From: Chromera velia
Lineage: Eukaryota; Sar; Chromeraceae
DNA length: 29,073 bases
Assembly: GCA_018398765.1 (NCBI GenBank)
Contig: JAHBMJ010000179.1
Span: 1-29,073 of the forward strand
Direction of reading: 5' to 3'
In this document: positions 20,036-29,073 of the stretch, one piece after another
Layout: each line of letters begins with the position of its first letter
How positions within the stretch are numbered: the stretch's first letter is position 1
Notes under the pieces: model-generated
Told to the model about the DNA's origin: nothing
The model's input: the letters and a program-made list of their open reading frames with translations, nothing else
Database searches by the model: none
Program-made: the position numbers and the translations under genes

Positions 20036-21582
20036 TTAGTCAAAGTTGAAGAGGAAGTCCTCCTCTTCGCCTTCATCCTCCCCCTTATCCTCATCAAAGT
20101 CGTCATCTTCATCCTCCTCATTCTGCCTCTCGGTCAAGGAAAAGTTAGACTCTTCCTCTTTTTCCTTTCCGTCTCTAGAACCTGCAATTCAATTGATGGT
20201 CTATGTGCAGAAGAGCCTTGATAATATTATTCCTTCTTTGTAAATTCAACAAACTCAAATTAAATTCAACAAACTCAAAATGAATTGAATTGTGCAGAAG
20301 GGCTTTGAGAATCCATCTTTGCTTTCACTGTCCATCAGGGTGTGTTAAAGGCTTGAAGTTTGCATCATTCTATATCCAATTGATGCATATGATCATGCAA
20401 AATCTGCGCCATTCACAAAAATGCCAAAAAGAAATTGGACCGACATACTGCAATGACTCCCCTGGGCCCCTTTTCTCTACTCAAAAAAATACACAGGCAG
20501 ACGGAAAACTTGAAGGACACACTTGATGCCTAATATGTACTTTATCTAAGCAGTCGACTAGGTAGCATTTCTTTCAGAAGATATTAAAAATGTCACTGAC
20601 ACATGCAATCACACAAACAGATGCACCCTCAAGTAGCTTTCACAGAACCAGAAGATGCAGGCAAAGGAGACACTGCGATCGAAATTGACACAAGGCTTTC
20701 ATTTAGGTCTAAGTTGACACAAAAATTGATTGAGACGAAAGAAAGCTCTTAAGCACACGAAGTGAACGAAGCAAGATTTGGTAAAGCATCAGATCAGACT
20801 AACTTACCGTCACTGCCCTCCTTCAGCTCCTGGATGGCGCCTCTTGCAATTTTCGTCCTGCATACATTCGGTAGTCGTCAGTTGCATCACCGCATTTTGC
20901 CAAAGGGCTGGCAAGCTGTTCGAATGGGATATAAAAAATGGAACTCATTATGAGTATGACATGTGTGTAAAATTGAATCGCAAAGAAACATCTACCGCAA
21001 TATATACACCAACAAAACTTCGGTTGAATCAAGCAACATATTCTGTCCAGGCAAAGAAGCGCATGCGAAAAGGAGGCTGTTTTCTTAATCAGGTGGGGGG
21101 GGACTCACTGAGAAACCTAGAAAAGAAACAATTAGTGCATTCCCTCATTGCCTGAGAAGAGAAGCAGGACTGCAGGTATGAGGGCATATCCATGGCACTG
21201 CCAGCTGGATGGGAGATGGCATTAGATGTAACAAAAAAATACCATCGCGGGCGCAAATTGTTCGTTGTCGACTAGTTTAGTTCTAGAAAGAAAAAGCGAA
21301 TGAAGAAAAAGAAAAAGAAAATGATTCACGTACCAGCGTTCTGCCGTTTGGGTCTTCCCCCCTATTCCTGGGCTTTTCTCTTCTCCTCATCCTTTCAAAG
21401 TTTGTTGGTGTAACTGTTTATTTCGACTGCAAGAGGATCATGCACGCGTAAACCAACGAAGTTTTTATGGCCAGGTTAAATTTGACTGCCCTCTCACTCT
21501 TTCTCTCCCTCTCCCCCCCCCCCCCNNNNNNNNNNNNNNNNNNNNNNNNNNNNNNNNNNNNNNNNNNNNNNNNTCTGTGTAT

Positions 21583-21619
<37 letters not shown>

Positions 21620-23676
21620 CAGTAAATACACTCACAAACGCATGCATACAGACGAAGCTTCAAACTTGTGCCGCGTGCGCAAAGTCAGAGACAGTCACGT
21701 ATTTTGAAGATTGCTGAAACGATTCAAAATGCATGTAAAGGGGGGCTTTCGAAGTCTCCACCCCAATCCTACGGAAGACGGCTCGCACAAACGACCAACA
21801 GTTATCACTGACGAGCCGGTACTGGTCCTCCGTCCATCGGCCCGTGCCTATGACGCACTGCACCACGTCCTGGAACTTGCGCCGCCAATTTCCCTTCCAG
21901 TGTGCAACAAGAACAGACCTCTCAGCAACGATTCTCTGATACAGATGCAAAGAGAAATTCAGACAAGAACCTGGCTTGGAAAGTAAAAGCGAGAGACTTA
22001 ACAAGAAACGAAGGCGGAGACAACACGACACACAAGAAAAAACCCTGAGGTCAAATGTAGAGGAGAAATCATTCAGTCCGAGAAAAAAAAAAAACCTTTG
22101 CGACAAGAACTATCTGAAAGATCTTAATTCCGCTTAGCGCAGACTGTGCTTTCATTAAATTATCGGACTGCATGGAGACGTAGCTCTTGACGGATGCTGC
22201 CTGGGTTTATATTTCCATCTTGAGCTGTTTTTTTTGCACTGAGAGCAGTGCATTGAACAAATAAATTGCAAATAAATTGCTTTAACCAGTTTAATGCAAA
22301 CAATTATTGCAATAGTTGCAATTAATTGCCAATAATTGCTTATAAAACAAAAATTTAATTTTTTTAAGTGCTTTAGGGTGTTTAAAGGACTATTAATAAC
22401 ATTTTTGTGTGTTTTTATGCATATTTAATGTGATGTACAGTATTTTAATACTTATATAAATGAATTTAAAATCTTTGAAAGGAGTTATACTAAGTTATAC
22501 AACTTATTACTAAGCTATTACTTCGTATTAATACCTGTAATATATTTAACAATAACTTTTTTTATTTTTTAAGATAGAAAATATAAACTTAGAATTCAAT
22601 ATAAATGATAAACAATATGAACACACTTTCATGTACGGTTTATAACATAAAAATTCTGCAACTGTACGTACAAGCAGTAAAAACTTACTGCTGACACGTA
22701 TAATGCTTCAATTTTATGAGTATGCTACATGCAAACAAGGCCATATCCACGAAAACATCCATGCAATCGATCATACAATAGCAGAAACGAGAAAACACGA
22801 AGGCCACAACATTTTTATGCATCACTCAGTATCATTCATGAATCAAAAAAACGTATCAAAGCATGCAATTTTGTGAGTATGCACCGCGCGCATGCTTGAT
22901 CGCTTTGGCGCCCTATAACGTGCGTTTGGCCTTGTTTTTCACTAGCTTTGAGCCTAATAAAACACCTCAGACTCTCAATTTTGAAATTGTATACAATTAT
23001 TGCAATGAATTGCAATGAGCTAAGAGCTTGCAATGAATTATTGCTCCCAATTATTTGCAATTATTGCAATTACAATTATTGCTTTCAATGCACTGACTGA
23101 GAGAAAGACTCGCTTTTCTTTTCTCTACTGACTTCCTACCACCAAGCTTGGTCATGATGAGTTTGCGCAGATTCAGATGGAGCAAGGGCTGACCAAATAT
23201 TTGTTATGCGCAGAGAAAAAGAAAAAAATGCTCTAGCAATCGAATGAAATGACCTTGACATACAGTCGAGCAACCGGCTGAACTAACTATTTAAATTCGG
23301 ACTCACTACGAGTCATTAATTCCCTCCATGGACTTGAGAAAGCATAAATAGAATAAATAGATTTTTCAGAAAACTCAAAATAATTTTATAAAACTCAAAC
23401 TCAATTTATTTCATTTATGCGGACTTACCACGAGTTTTTCCTGCCATTGACTTCAGAAAGTCGTCGGATCTCTCAGTAATGAACTTTCGCATTCGATCGG
23501 AGTCTGGGTGGCGTTTGACCTGCAATGCATGGAATCCGATCAAGAAGGTCGTGAAAAATAACTGGAATGGTAATGTTGCATGTACTAATGTGAATGCATA
23601 ACGCGTGGCCTTTGAGAAAAGTGGATGATAGGAGGAGACTGTCGCCCGAAAGAAATAAGTACGAACACAACAAAAT

Positions 23677-23715
<39 letters not shown>

Positions 23716-24782
23716 AAGCACTGCGGAACGGCCAACTGCTACAACCATGCATACAGGTCTCCGAAGAAAAACCTGAAAAAATTTGAACGGACGAACTTTT
23801 TTAAAAAACGGTCCAAATCAAAACATGCTGGAGAATGTAACTGTTACACGACAAAAAGTCCAAAGAAGGGCTTCCAGAATCACAGTTTGAGTGACTAGTT
23901 TCTGACCTTCATGCCGAGACGATCCATCTCCCTCTGGACCCGCTTGCTGCTTCTTCCTGCTGCTCCTGATCTGCAAGCAGCCAGCCAGGAAAGGAAAGCA
24001 AAGAGCGGAGACAGGAGAAAGGGGTGCAACAGAGAAAGTTGCAGGAGCAGCCACCTTTTCTACTTGTGGAATGGGAAGCCAGAGGGTTTGATCGAGCTGC
24101 TCGTGGCCACTGGAGGGAGGAGGCTGGCTGGGAGGCTGAAAAGGTGGGAGGGGAAGGGCTGGGCTACAGGAATTTCATGAGAAACTCTGAAGATAAAAAC
24201 GCCCAAGTGGCACAGTTTGACAAGAGACAGTTTCAATTTGACGGAGAAGACATACCATTCTATAGAAAGATGGACAGCAACGCTCACTTGAAAGAAGATG
24301 AGAACTGAAGATTCGCATCGCCAAAAGTCATCTGATAACTTGATGTTCAGCTTTGTGCGGCCATTGGACGGATTTCTAACAGGGAAAGACGGAAAGGGAA
24401 GTAAAAACACTGCTTCTTGGGCCTGACTAAACAGCCACGTAAAGGAACAGTCACGGCTTCTCACATCAGTCTTTAATGTGATTACACATATTAGTGCTTA
24501 ATATGATTAGGTCTCCACCCGTCCAAGCTCGCCTCGTGCAAAGGCGGAGAGCATGACTTCCAAGAAGAGGGACATTCTACCGCACAAAGAAAGAAATGCT
24601 CACCTCAGGCCGCCTGCGACTGCACGTCTGATCTATCTCCTCTAGCGGTCCCCCTCGCGCTCCATGTCCTCCCCGCCCGCCTGCACGGGACAATTGAAAT
24701 GAATACAACGAGGGCAGCGAGAACGATAATGAGAATGAAAGACTGCATGACTGGCAGACAGACTGACTCAATGAATGAACGA

Positions 24783-24864
<82 letters not shown>

Positions 24865-25198
24865 GCGTACGTGCGTTCCTGTTGCTGCGAAATGAAATTC
24901 GTTACTTCAGTAACCCTCCTTGCCTCTTGAGAGAAAGAGAGAAATAGAGAGAAAGAGAGAGAAAGACAGAGAGAAAGAGAAAGAGAGAAGAAGAGAGGAA
25001 GAGAGAGAGGAAGAAAGAAAGAAAGAGAGAGAGAGGGAGAGAAGAAGAGAGAAAGAGAGAAAGAGAGAAAAAGAGAGAAAGAGAGCGAGAGAGAGAGCCA
25101 GAGAGAGAGCGAGAGCGAGACCGAGAGAGAGAGAGCGAGACAGAGAGAGAGAGAGAGCGAGAGCGAGAGTGGGAGCGAGAGCAAGAGACAGAGAGAGC

Positions 25199-25230
<32 letters not shown>

Positions 25231-25569
25231 TTGACCGCTTCTTGGAGGCGAATTGCCGCCCTAGGGCCGGGGCCTGTCGCCTCTCTGTCTTCTCCAGGAT
25301 GCAGGACGAGCTTTTGCGAATGGACTCCGGCTGGCACTGAATATATATGTGTTCTTCGATCCAGTCAAATCTTCCGCCCTTTTGCCGATGCTGTCGGGCA
25401 TGGATCCTCTGCGTTGTCTTTCAGGTTGGCTCCTTTTTCTTTCAGCTCCACTCTCAAGCATCAGCCCCCCCTCACTCTTTCCTGGTGATGCAGGAGGAGA
25501 AGCGGGCTCCATCGGGCCTGCGCTGCTTCGCCTCTGCTGAGATGGGTGGACAAGAGGCTGGTCTGCCAT
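20036..25569 (-). CDS. Unrecognised multi-exon protein with acidic C-terminal tail
   Basis: Exons on the minus strand with consistent splice signals: 25569-25476 (start MADQPLVHPSQQRR, donor A|gtgagg), 24680-24604 (GRGGHGARGGPLEEIDQ, donor GAG|gtgagc), an unresolved join, then 23970-23907 (RVQREMDRLGMK), 23519-23429 (VKRHPDSDRMRKFITERSD), 21413-21334 (TPTNFERMRRREKPRN), a probable 8-nt microexon 21116-21109, 20857-20808 (TKIARGAIQELKEG) and 20181-20036, which ends in a Glu/Asp run and EEEDFLFNFD before TAA. From 23970 downward every phase fits. Between 24604 and 23970 at least one exon is missing from my model; a candidate is 24375-24340 (NPSNGRTKLNI), but its phase does not fit the previous donor. 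The protein is charged, basic in the middle and acidic at the end, with no membrane segment. I do not recognise the family. The first two exons are less certain than the rest. Confidence 0.6.
20242..20279. repeat. Short tandem duplication
   Basis: AAATTCAACAAACTCAAA occurs twice, 20 nt apart. Confidence 0.8.
21526..21573. other. Assembly gap (48 Ns)
   Basis: The gap is preceded by a C run and followed by a (TG)n microsatellite (to about 21618), so it probably spans a simple repeat of unknown true length. It lies in the intron between exons 23519-23429 and 21413-21334 of the minus-strand gene. Confidence 0.98.
21660..21935 (-). CDS. Possible nested exon with an NC-peptidase-like motif
   Basis: After an acceptor-like tgtatcag at 21936, an open frame of about 90 residues reads RIVAERSVLVAHW, KFQDVVQCVIGTG, EDQYRLVSDNCWSFVRAVFRRIG and ends at a TGA at 21660. 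The Y-x-L-x3-NC-x2-F pattern resembles the catalytic Cys segment of LRAT, PPPDE or NlpC-type thiol hydrolases (inference from pattern only). The composition is protein-like and more GC-rich than its flanks. It lies inside an intron of the larger minus-strand gene in the same orientation, and the phases I worked out for that gene do not require it. It may be an alternative exon, a fragment of another gene, or chance. Confidence 0.3.
   Translation of the reverse strand, partial: RIVAERSVLVAHWKGNWRRKFQDVVQCVIGTGRWTEDQYRLVSDNCWSFVRAVFRRIGVETSKAPLYMHFESFQQSSKYVTVSDFAHAAQV
22246..23095. mobile_element. Non-autonomous hAT-type DNA transposon (MITE) with intact ends
   Basis: The 850-bp element begins CAGTGCATTGAA (22246-22257) and ends with the exact complement TTCAATGCACTG (23084-23095). 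It is flanked on both sides by the identical octamer ACTGAGAG (22238-22245 and 23096-23103). An 8-bp target-site duplication and termini starting CAGTG are the marks of the hAT superfamily. Both subterminal zones are packed with TTGCAATTATT-type motifs in opposing orientation, as is common in hAT ends. The interior is AT-rich and has no transposase-like frame, so it would need a transposase from elsewhere. It sits in an intron of the minus-strand gene. Confidence 0.85.
23680..23718. repeat. (GA)n microsatellite
   Basis: GA dinucleotides, then AAAG, in an intron of the minus-strand gene. Confidence 0.9.
24785..24866. repeat. (GT)n microsatellite
   Basis: Nearly pure GT for about 60 nt, then GTAT variants. 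It lies in the proposed first intron (24681-25475) of the minus-strand gene. Confidence 0.92.
24929..25230. repeat. 300-nt GA-rich polypurine tract
   Basis: The plus strand is almost entirely purine (GA, GAAA, GAGC and GACA variants). The apparent long open frames across it on both strands, rich in R/E or L/S, are products of this repeat and not genes. Confidence 0.92.
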
Positions 25570-25627
25570 CAGTCCCTCACTGTCTTCTATCAGAGACTGT
25601 CAGAACCAACAAAACGAGGACAGACCA

Positions 25628-25696
25628 GAGGATAGATGTGAGCACTAACAGTGCAAGAAAGGCCGGAGGATAGATGTGAGCACTAACAGTGCGAGA
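25628..25696. repeat. 38-nt tandem duplication
   Basis: A 31-nt unit containing GATAGATGTGAGCACTAACA occurs at 25628-25658 and again at 25666-25696, differing by one base. Confidence 0.88.
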
Positions 25697-25832
25697 CAAC
25701 GAAGCTGAAACAAACTTAAGAAGACAAGCAGATCAGACGTAACGTCGTGACGGAATTCGTTACAGCACAAAAGAGCTATGACCCAATGAGGCAATGAGTT
25801 TAATATGCATACAGAACAAAACTTTGATTCAT

Positions 25833-25888
25833 GTATATATATATAATCGTATATACGCAAATGTATATATATATATATATATATATAC
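25833..25888. repeat. (AT)n tract
   Basis: TATATA runs, interrupted by ATCGTATATACGCAAATG. Confidence 0.85.
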
Positions 25889-26348
25889 GTGAATCTGCAA
25901 TTATGTTTGTCTCGTACGCCTACATGCGTGCATGCATTTTATTCTGCTTTTAGCGCTCGGAATGCGCGCGCTTCAGACCTTTGGATCGCGAGTGAGGCGG
26001 CGGGATACCTAAGAATTTGAGCTGCCGGCCATGCAGCGCTGCATGAACTTCGCACAGACCCCCTATATCCCCCTATCCCGATGACTCATCGATTCCCTCA
26101 CCCAGCTTCCTTATTTTTCTGGCCTTCTTTGATAGCAGCATACGCTACAGAATCTCCGCTGTCCGTCCTGAGGTCATCCAGAGCTGCAGTTGTGCTTCAC
26201 TATTGTTAGATGCCTGCTGTCTCTTTCTATTCTCTCAAGCTTTCCCCCGATTCTCTGTCAGTGAGCACTCTCTCAGCTAGTGCAGTCAGAGGGTGAGTGA
26301 CTGGAGTGTCGCGATGAAGGCTTGATTGATATTGACGCTCGCGCAAAG

Positions 26349-27894
26349 ATGCCTACCGGTACGTGGGGACACAATTCCGATGAACAACAGTTTAACAACT
26401 TGTCTGTTTCAATGGCCAATGCCTTCTGGTATGTAGAGCTTCGATGCACAAGCTGGCCGTCAAGCTGTCTGTTCGCTCTGCAAGCTGTGCATGTATGTGT
26501 AGATTTCCCCTTTGAATTCTCGCTTTCTTGGCGTTTCAATTTTCTGCTGCCTTGTGTCCTTCGTGTCGTCGATGCGCTACAGTAACAATCCATCCTGAGG
26601 CCGCTATGTGGGCCGGCGAGGGCTTGAGCTTCTGGCTGCTCATCAAATGAATGAATAACACAGGTGCACTTTTCTCTGGTCTCTCCCTCCATTGTGTTCT
26701 TCTTGATTGCCCCCCGTCCCTGCTGCCCCCTTTTGTGGTTGCAGAGCTCCTTCGATCGGAGACTTTTGTCTCGGCTTCCATTCTCGGCCTGTCCGAGAAG
26801 GGTCCCTTTCCGAATCGGCAGTCCGAGATTCAGAAGGCCTACAAGGGAAAGGCTTTCCACCTCTATCCAGGTAAGGAAGGGGTCTTTCTCAGTGCCTGTC
26901 TGACAGTGTGTATGCTCTTGTCAATTGGTGCATCTGGCAGCATCCTTTTTTGTTCGACTGGTTCATTGGTTGCTTGGTTTATTGATGGGTTAGCACAGCC
27001 TAGATCGAGCTTTGAGGTCCCGGCTACCACTAGTTCCTTCACCATTGTGATCATTCAGAAGTGCACAGTGAAATGCCGATTTCAAATTGACTGTTGCGGT
27101 TCCGACGGTGAGGTGGCAGCTTAATTATTGGTTCAATGCGCTGGCCTGCCAGTGGGGTGACGTGGAATTTCAAACGCCCTCTTTCGTAGCTTCTTCTCAA
27201 CGATTACCATGGTTGGCAATTGAGTTTGTACACACATCCCCGCCCGCGTGTGTGTTCGTGTGCTTCTGCTTTCGTTCAGACAAGAACCTGGGCAGGGAGG
27301 CAGAGGCAAATGAGGAGTTCAAAAAGCTTGGTGCAGCAAAGGATTACCTCCAAAAGAAGGGTCAGTCGGCCTACCTCTTCTTCCTACCTACGTGGCTCCT
27401 CCGACTCTCTCTCCTGTTTTTGACCTTGCCGCCTGCCTGCCTCCCTGCCTCCCTGCGTGCCCGCCCGTTTCCCTGCCTGCCTGTCTTCTCAGCTGCCTTG
27501 ATGGCTGCTTCGTTTCTCCCCTCTACAACTTCATCTTCTATCTTGTGTTGTCCCTGTCTGAATACATGCAGCCAATATGCCCATTCGGAAGACAGCTCGC
27601 CAACCCCCGCCCCAATCCCAATCCCAACACCAGCAGCAACAGAAGCAGCAAGTGCACCAGAAGCCACGGCAACCCACCGAGCCGCCAGGGCGACCGGAGA
27701 GTCAGGCAGAGCGGTTTGCCCGATGGGAGAGAGAGGAAAGAGAGGCCGGCGGGTTCTGGCCGTATTTCTGGGTCCACACTTGCAGAGTTATGAGGGCAGC
27801 AGGACACAGAGTTTGCGAAGTGGGAGGTTGGCTTGGAAAGATTGTCCGGGAAGGGGGGACGTGGGTGCTTGAGCTGTTCCGTCGAAGCAACTAG
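26349..27894 (+). CDS. Small J-domain (DnaJ-like) protein with YPD in place of HPD, four exons
   Basis: Exons 26349-26358 (MPT plus one base, donor G|gtacgt), 26745-26870, 27280-27360 and 27572-27894 join in phase to 179 residues ending in TAG. The first exon is only 10 nt and is the least certain. The J domain is N-terminal: helix I SASILGLSEKG, helix II SEIQKAYKGKAFHL, loop, helix III NEEFKKLGAAKDYL. The loop codons are split by an intron (tat cca g | ac aag), giving YPDKN where the family has HPDKN. The HPD His is needed to stimulate Hsp70 ATPase, so this is probably a J-like protein with altered or no Hsp70 activation (established for the family, inferred here). The second half is a Gln/Pro-rich linker (QPPPQSQSQHQQQQKQQ) followed by a tryptophan-rich amphipathic end, FARWEREEREAGGFWPYFW onward, with no clear membrane span. 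Confidence 0.75.
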
Positions 27895-29073
27895 GCAGGG
27901 TGAGGGAGGGGGGAACCTCGTTACGGGTGCATGGTACAGCGACCCCTTTTAGCCGGAGGCTCAGCAGCTATGGCTGCATGATGGGAAGAAGGAAGGGCAA
28001 AGAAAGACAACTAGGATCCCCCCGTCAGTTGATTGCGTCACACTCCTGACCGTGCGTGGATCCCTGCCGAGAACGAGCCGGCCGTTGAACAAGCGTTCGT
28101 TCGAATACCCAAGCACCCGCTGAATTCCCACCCCCTGACATCCACTCTTCCCTCCCTGCACTCATGAATTCTTGAAGAAAAGACAACGAGCGAGCGACCG
28201 TTCACGTCCGACCTCTGCCAATTTGCTGTGTGAAAATGTCTCCCTCTAGCACTGCCACAGGTCCGCCCACATGCATGCACCCCCTGGGTGAGATGGAGAC
28301 TCTTCATCCCCCCCTTCCTCTCTCCCTCTCTGCATGCTGAGACAGCATGTGATGGACACTCACTGCGGATAGAGTGAGCATTCCACGATTTGCAACCCCT
28401 GGCGGCGGCGCCCCTCAGCCGCCCGCCGGGTTCGAGAGGCGCCGGCGGCCACATCAGATGGAAGAATCCCGCCTCCGCAGACCTTCCGCTCTCGGCCTGT
28501 GCCGGAACTCCCCCGTCGGACTCCCCACCCCTGACCTTCCCCACCAATGAGCCCCCCCCGGGCTCTGCCCTGTCCCCTCTACCCCTCTAGGACCTTCCTC
28601 CTCTTCGATCGTCAAGAAGAAAAAGAAGACTGCGAAGGGGGAGAAGGGGAGATCACCTGCACGCACAACGCTCCTCCAACGGACCGGGGGGGGTTCCTCG
28701 TAGGCACAGGAGCCGGGGGGGGACGTGCTCATCATTATCATCAGCAGCAGCAGCACTGGCAGGATGAGAGAGAGCTCTTCAGAGCACCGATTCGGGCATT
28801 GGCGTCCCACCAGAAGGCTAGACCAGAAAGGGTCCTCGGATGTCCTCGGGAATTCACCGCGGAATTTTTATCGGCCGGAAAGTGTGCGGCCCGCGAGAGG
28901 GAGGAAGGGTTGAAGGGCACAGTCGAAAGGGGGGAATCGGGTGCGAGCGGATGAATGGTTGAACAAGAACCTCAGAAAACATGTGAAATACGAGCTGGCG
29001 CTTTGTATGCCTCGTTCGATACCTCTGCGCTCCAATCCTTGCTTACTTCTTTCTTGCTCTTTGGAATCTGCCT
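27895..29073. other. GC-rich region with no supported gene
   Basis: Open frames occur on both strands, for example 28038-28547 on minus and 28547-28954 on plus. They are Arg/Gly/Pro/Ser-rich, overlap each other in antisense and match no family. A GC-rich block at 28395-28450 (GGCGGCGGCG and GCGCCGGCGGCC) and a TCATCA/GCAGCA run at 28729-28756 are simple-sequence features. One of the frames could be an exon of a gene extending past the window. Confidence 0.4.

Larger units (their letters stand above)
25570..26348. other. Intergenic region between divergent genes
   Basis: The minus-strand gene starts at 25569 and the J-domain gene at 26349, so this 780-nt stretch should hold both promoters. 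It contains a 38-nt tandem duplication (25628-25696) and an AT dinucleotide tract (about 25833-25888). I see no exon. Confidence 0.5.

Noticed and set aside
22836-23060. A protein frame inside the hAT-like element
   Set aside because: It is AT-biased, short, overlaps the subterminal repeats and lacks any transposase motif.
24768-25337. Long Ser/Leu-rich minus frame and Arg/Glu-rich plus frame
   Set aside because: They are translations of the GT and GA tracts.
28038-28954. Overlapping frames on both strands as genes
   Set aside because: Composition is GC-driven (Arg/Gly/Pro), the frames overlap in antisense, and no splice structure or family motif was found.

Overview
The window looks like nuclear DNA of an intron-rich alveolate alga, most likely a chromerid close to Chromera velia. 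This is inference from gene content and style. The genes are split by GT-AG introns of mostly 200 to 450 nt with pyrimidine-rich, microsatellite-filled interiors and TGCAG acceptors. The G+C is moderate with AT-rich islands, and there is a pseudogene resembling apicomplexan and chromerid oocyst-wall proteins. Stops TAA, TAG and TGA are all used, so a standard code fits.

Left part (1-11.2 kb): a short lysine-rich protein on the minus strand (86-410), an unrecognised minus-strand ORF (2180-2782), and diverging from it the main gene of the window. This is an 11-exon gene (4002-11187, +) for OvoA, 5-histidylcysteine sulfoxide synthase of ovothiol biosynthesis. Its phases all agree and give about 1267 residues without the unresolved first exon. 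It carries a DinB-like iron-binding domain, an FGE-sulfatase-like domain and a SAM-methyltransferase region. The methyltransferase region is much enlarged and seems to hold two different copies of its second half.

Middle (11.2-15.6 kb): no supportable coding gene. Five copies of a 25-nt GC-rich sequence lie here. Each sits at the tip of a hairpin whose arms differ from copy to copy but are complementary within each copy. This is the most unusual signal in the window.

15.6-20 kb: an AT-rich stretch with a small inverted-repeat element, the C-terminal tail of a non-LTR retrotransposon (16462-17049), and an intronless oocyst-wall-protein-like pseudogene (17282-18498) broken by one in-frame TAG and one 1-nt frameshift.

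20-25.6 kb: an unrecognised minus-strand multi-exon gene ending in a very acidic tail, probably with an 8-nt microexon. Its largest resolved intron holds an assembly gap, a possible nested ORF, and a complete 850-bp non-autonomous hAT-type element with 12-bp terminal inverted repeats and a perfect 8-bp target-site duplication. Its first intron holds a (GT)n tract and a 300-nt GA-rich tract.

25.6-29 kb: a 4-exon plus-strand gene for a small J-domain protein in which the HPD motif reads YPD, then GC-rich sequence with no gene I can support. The genes do not form a visible pathway; apart from ovoA they appear functionally unrelated.
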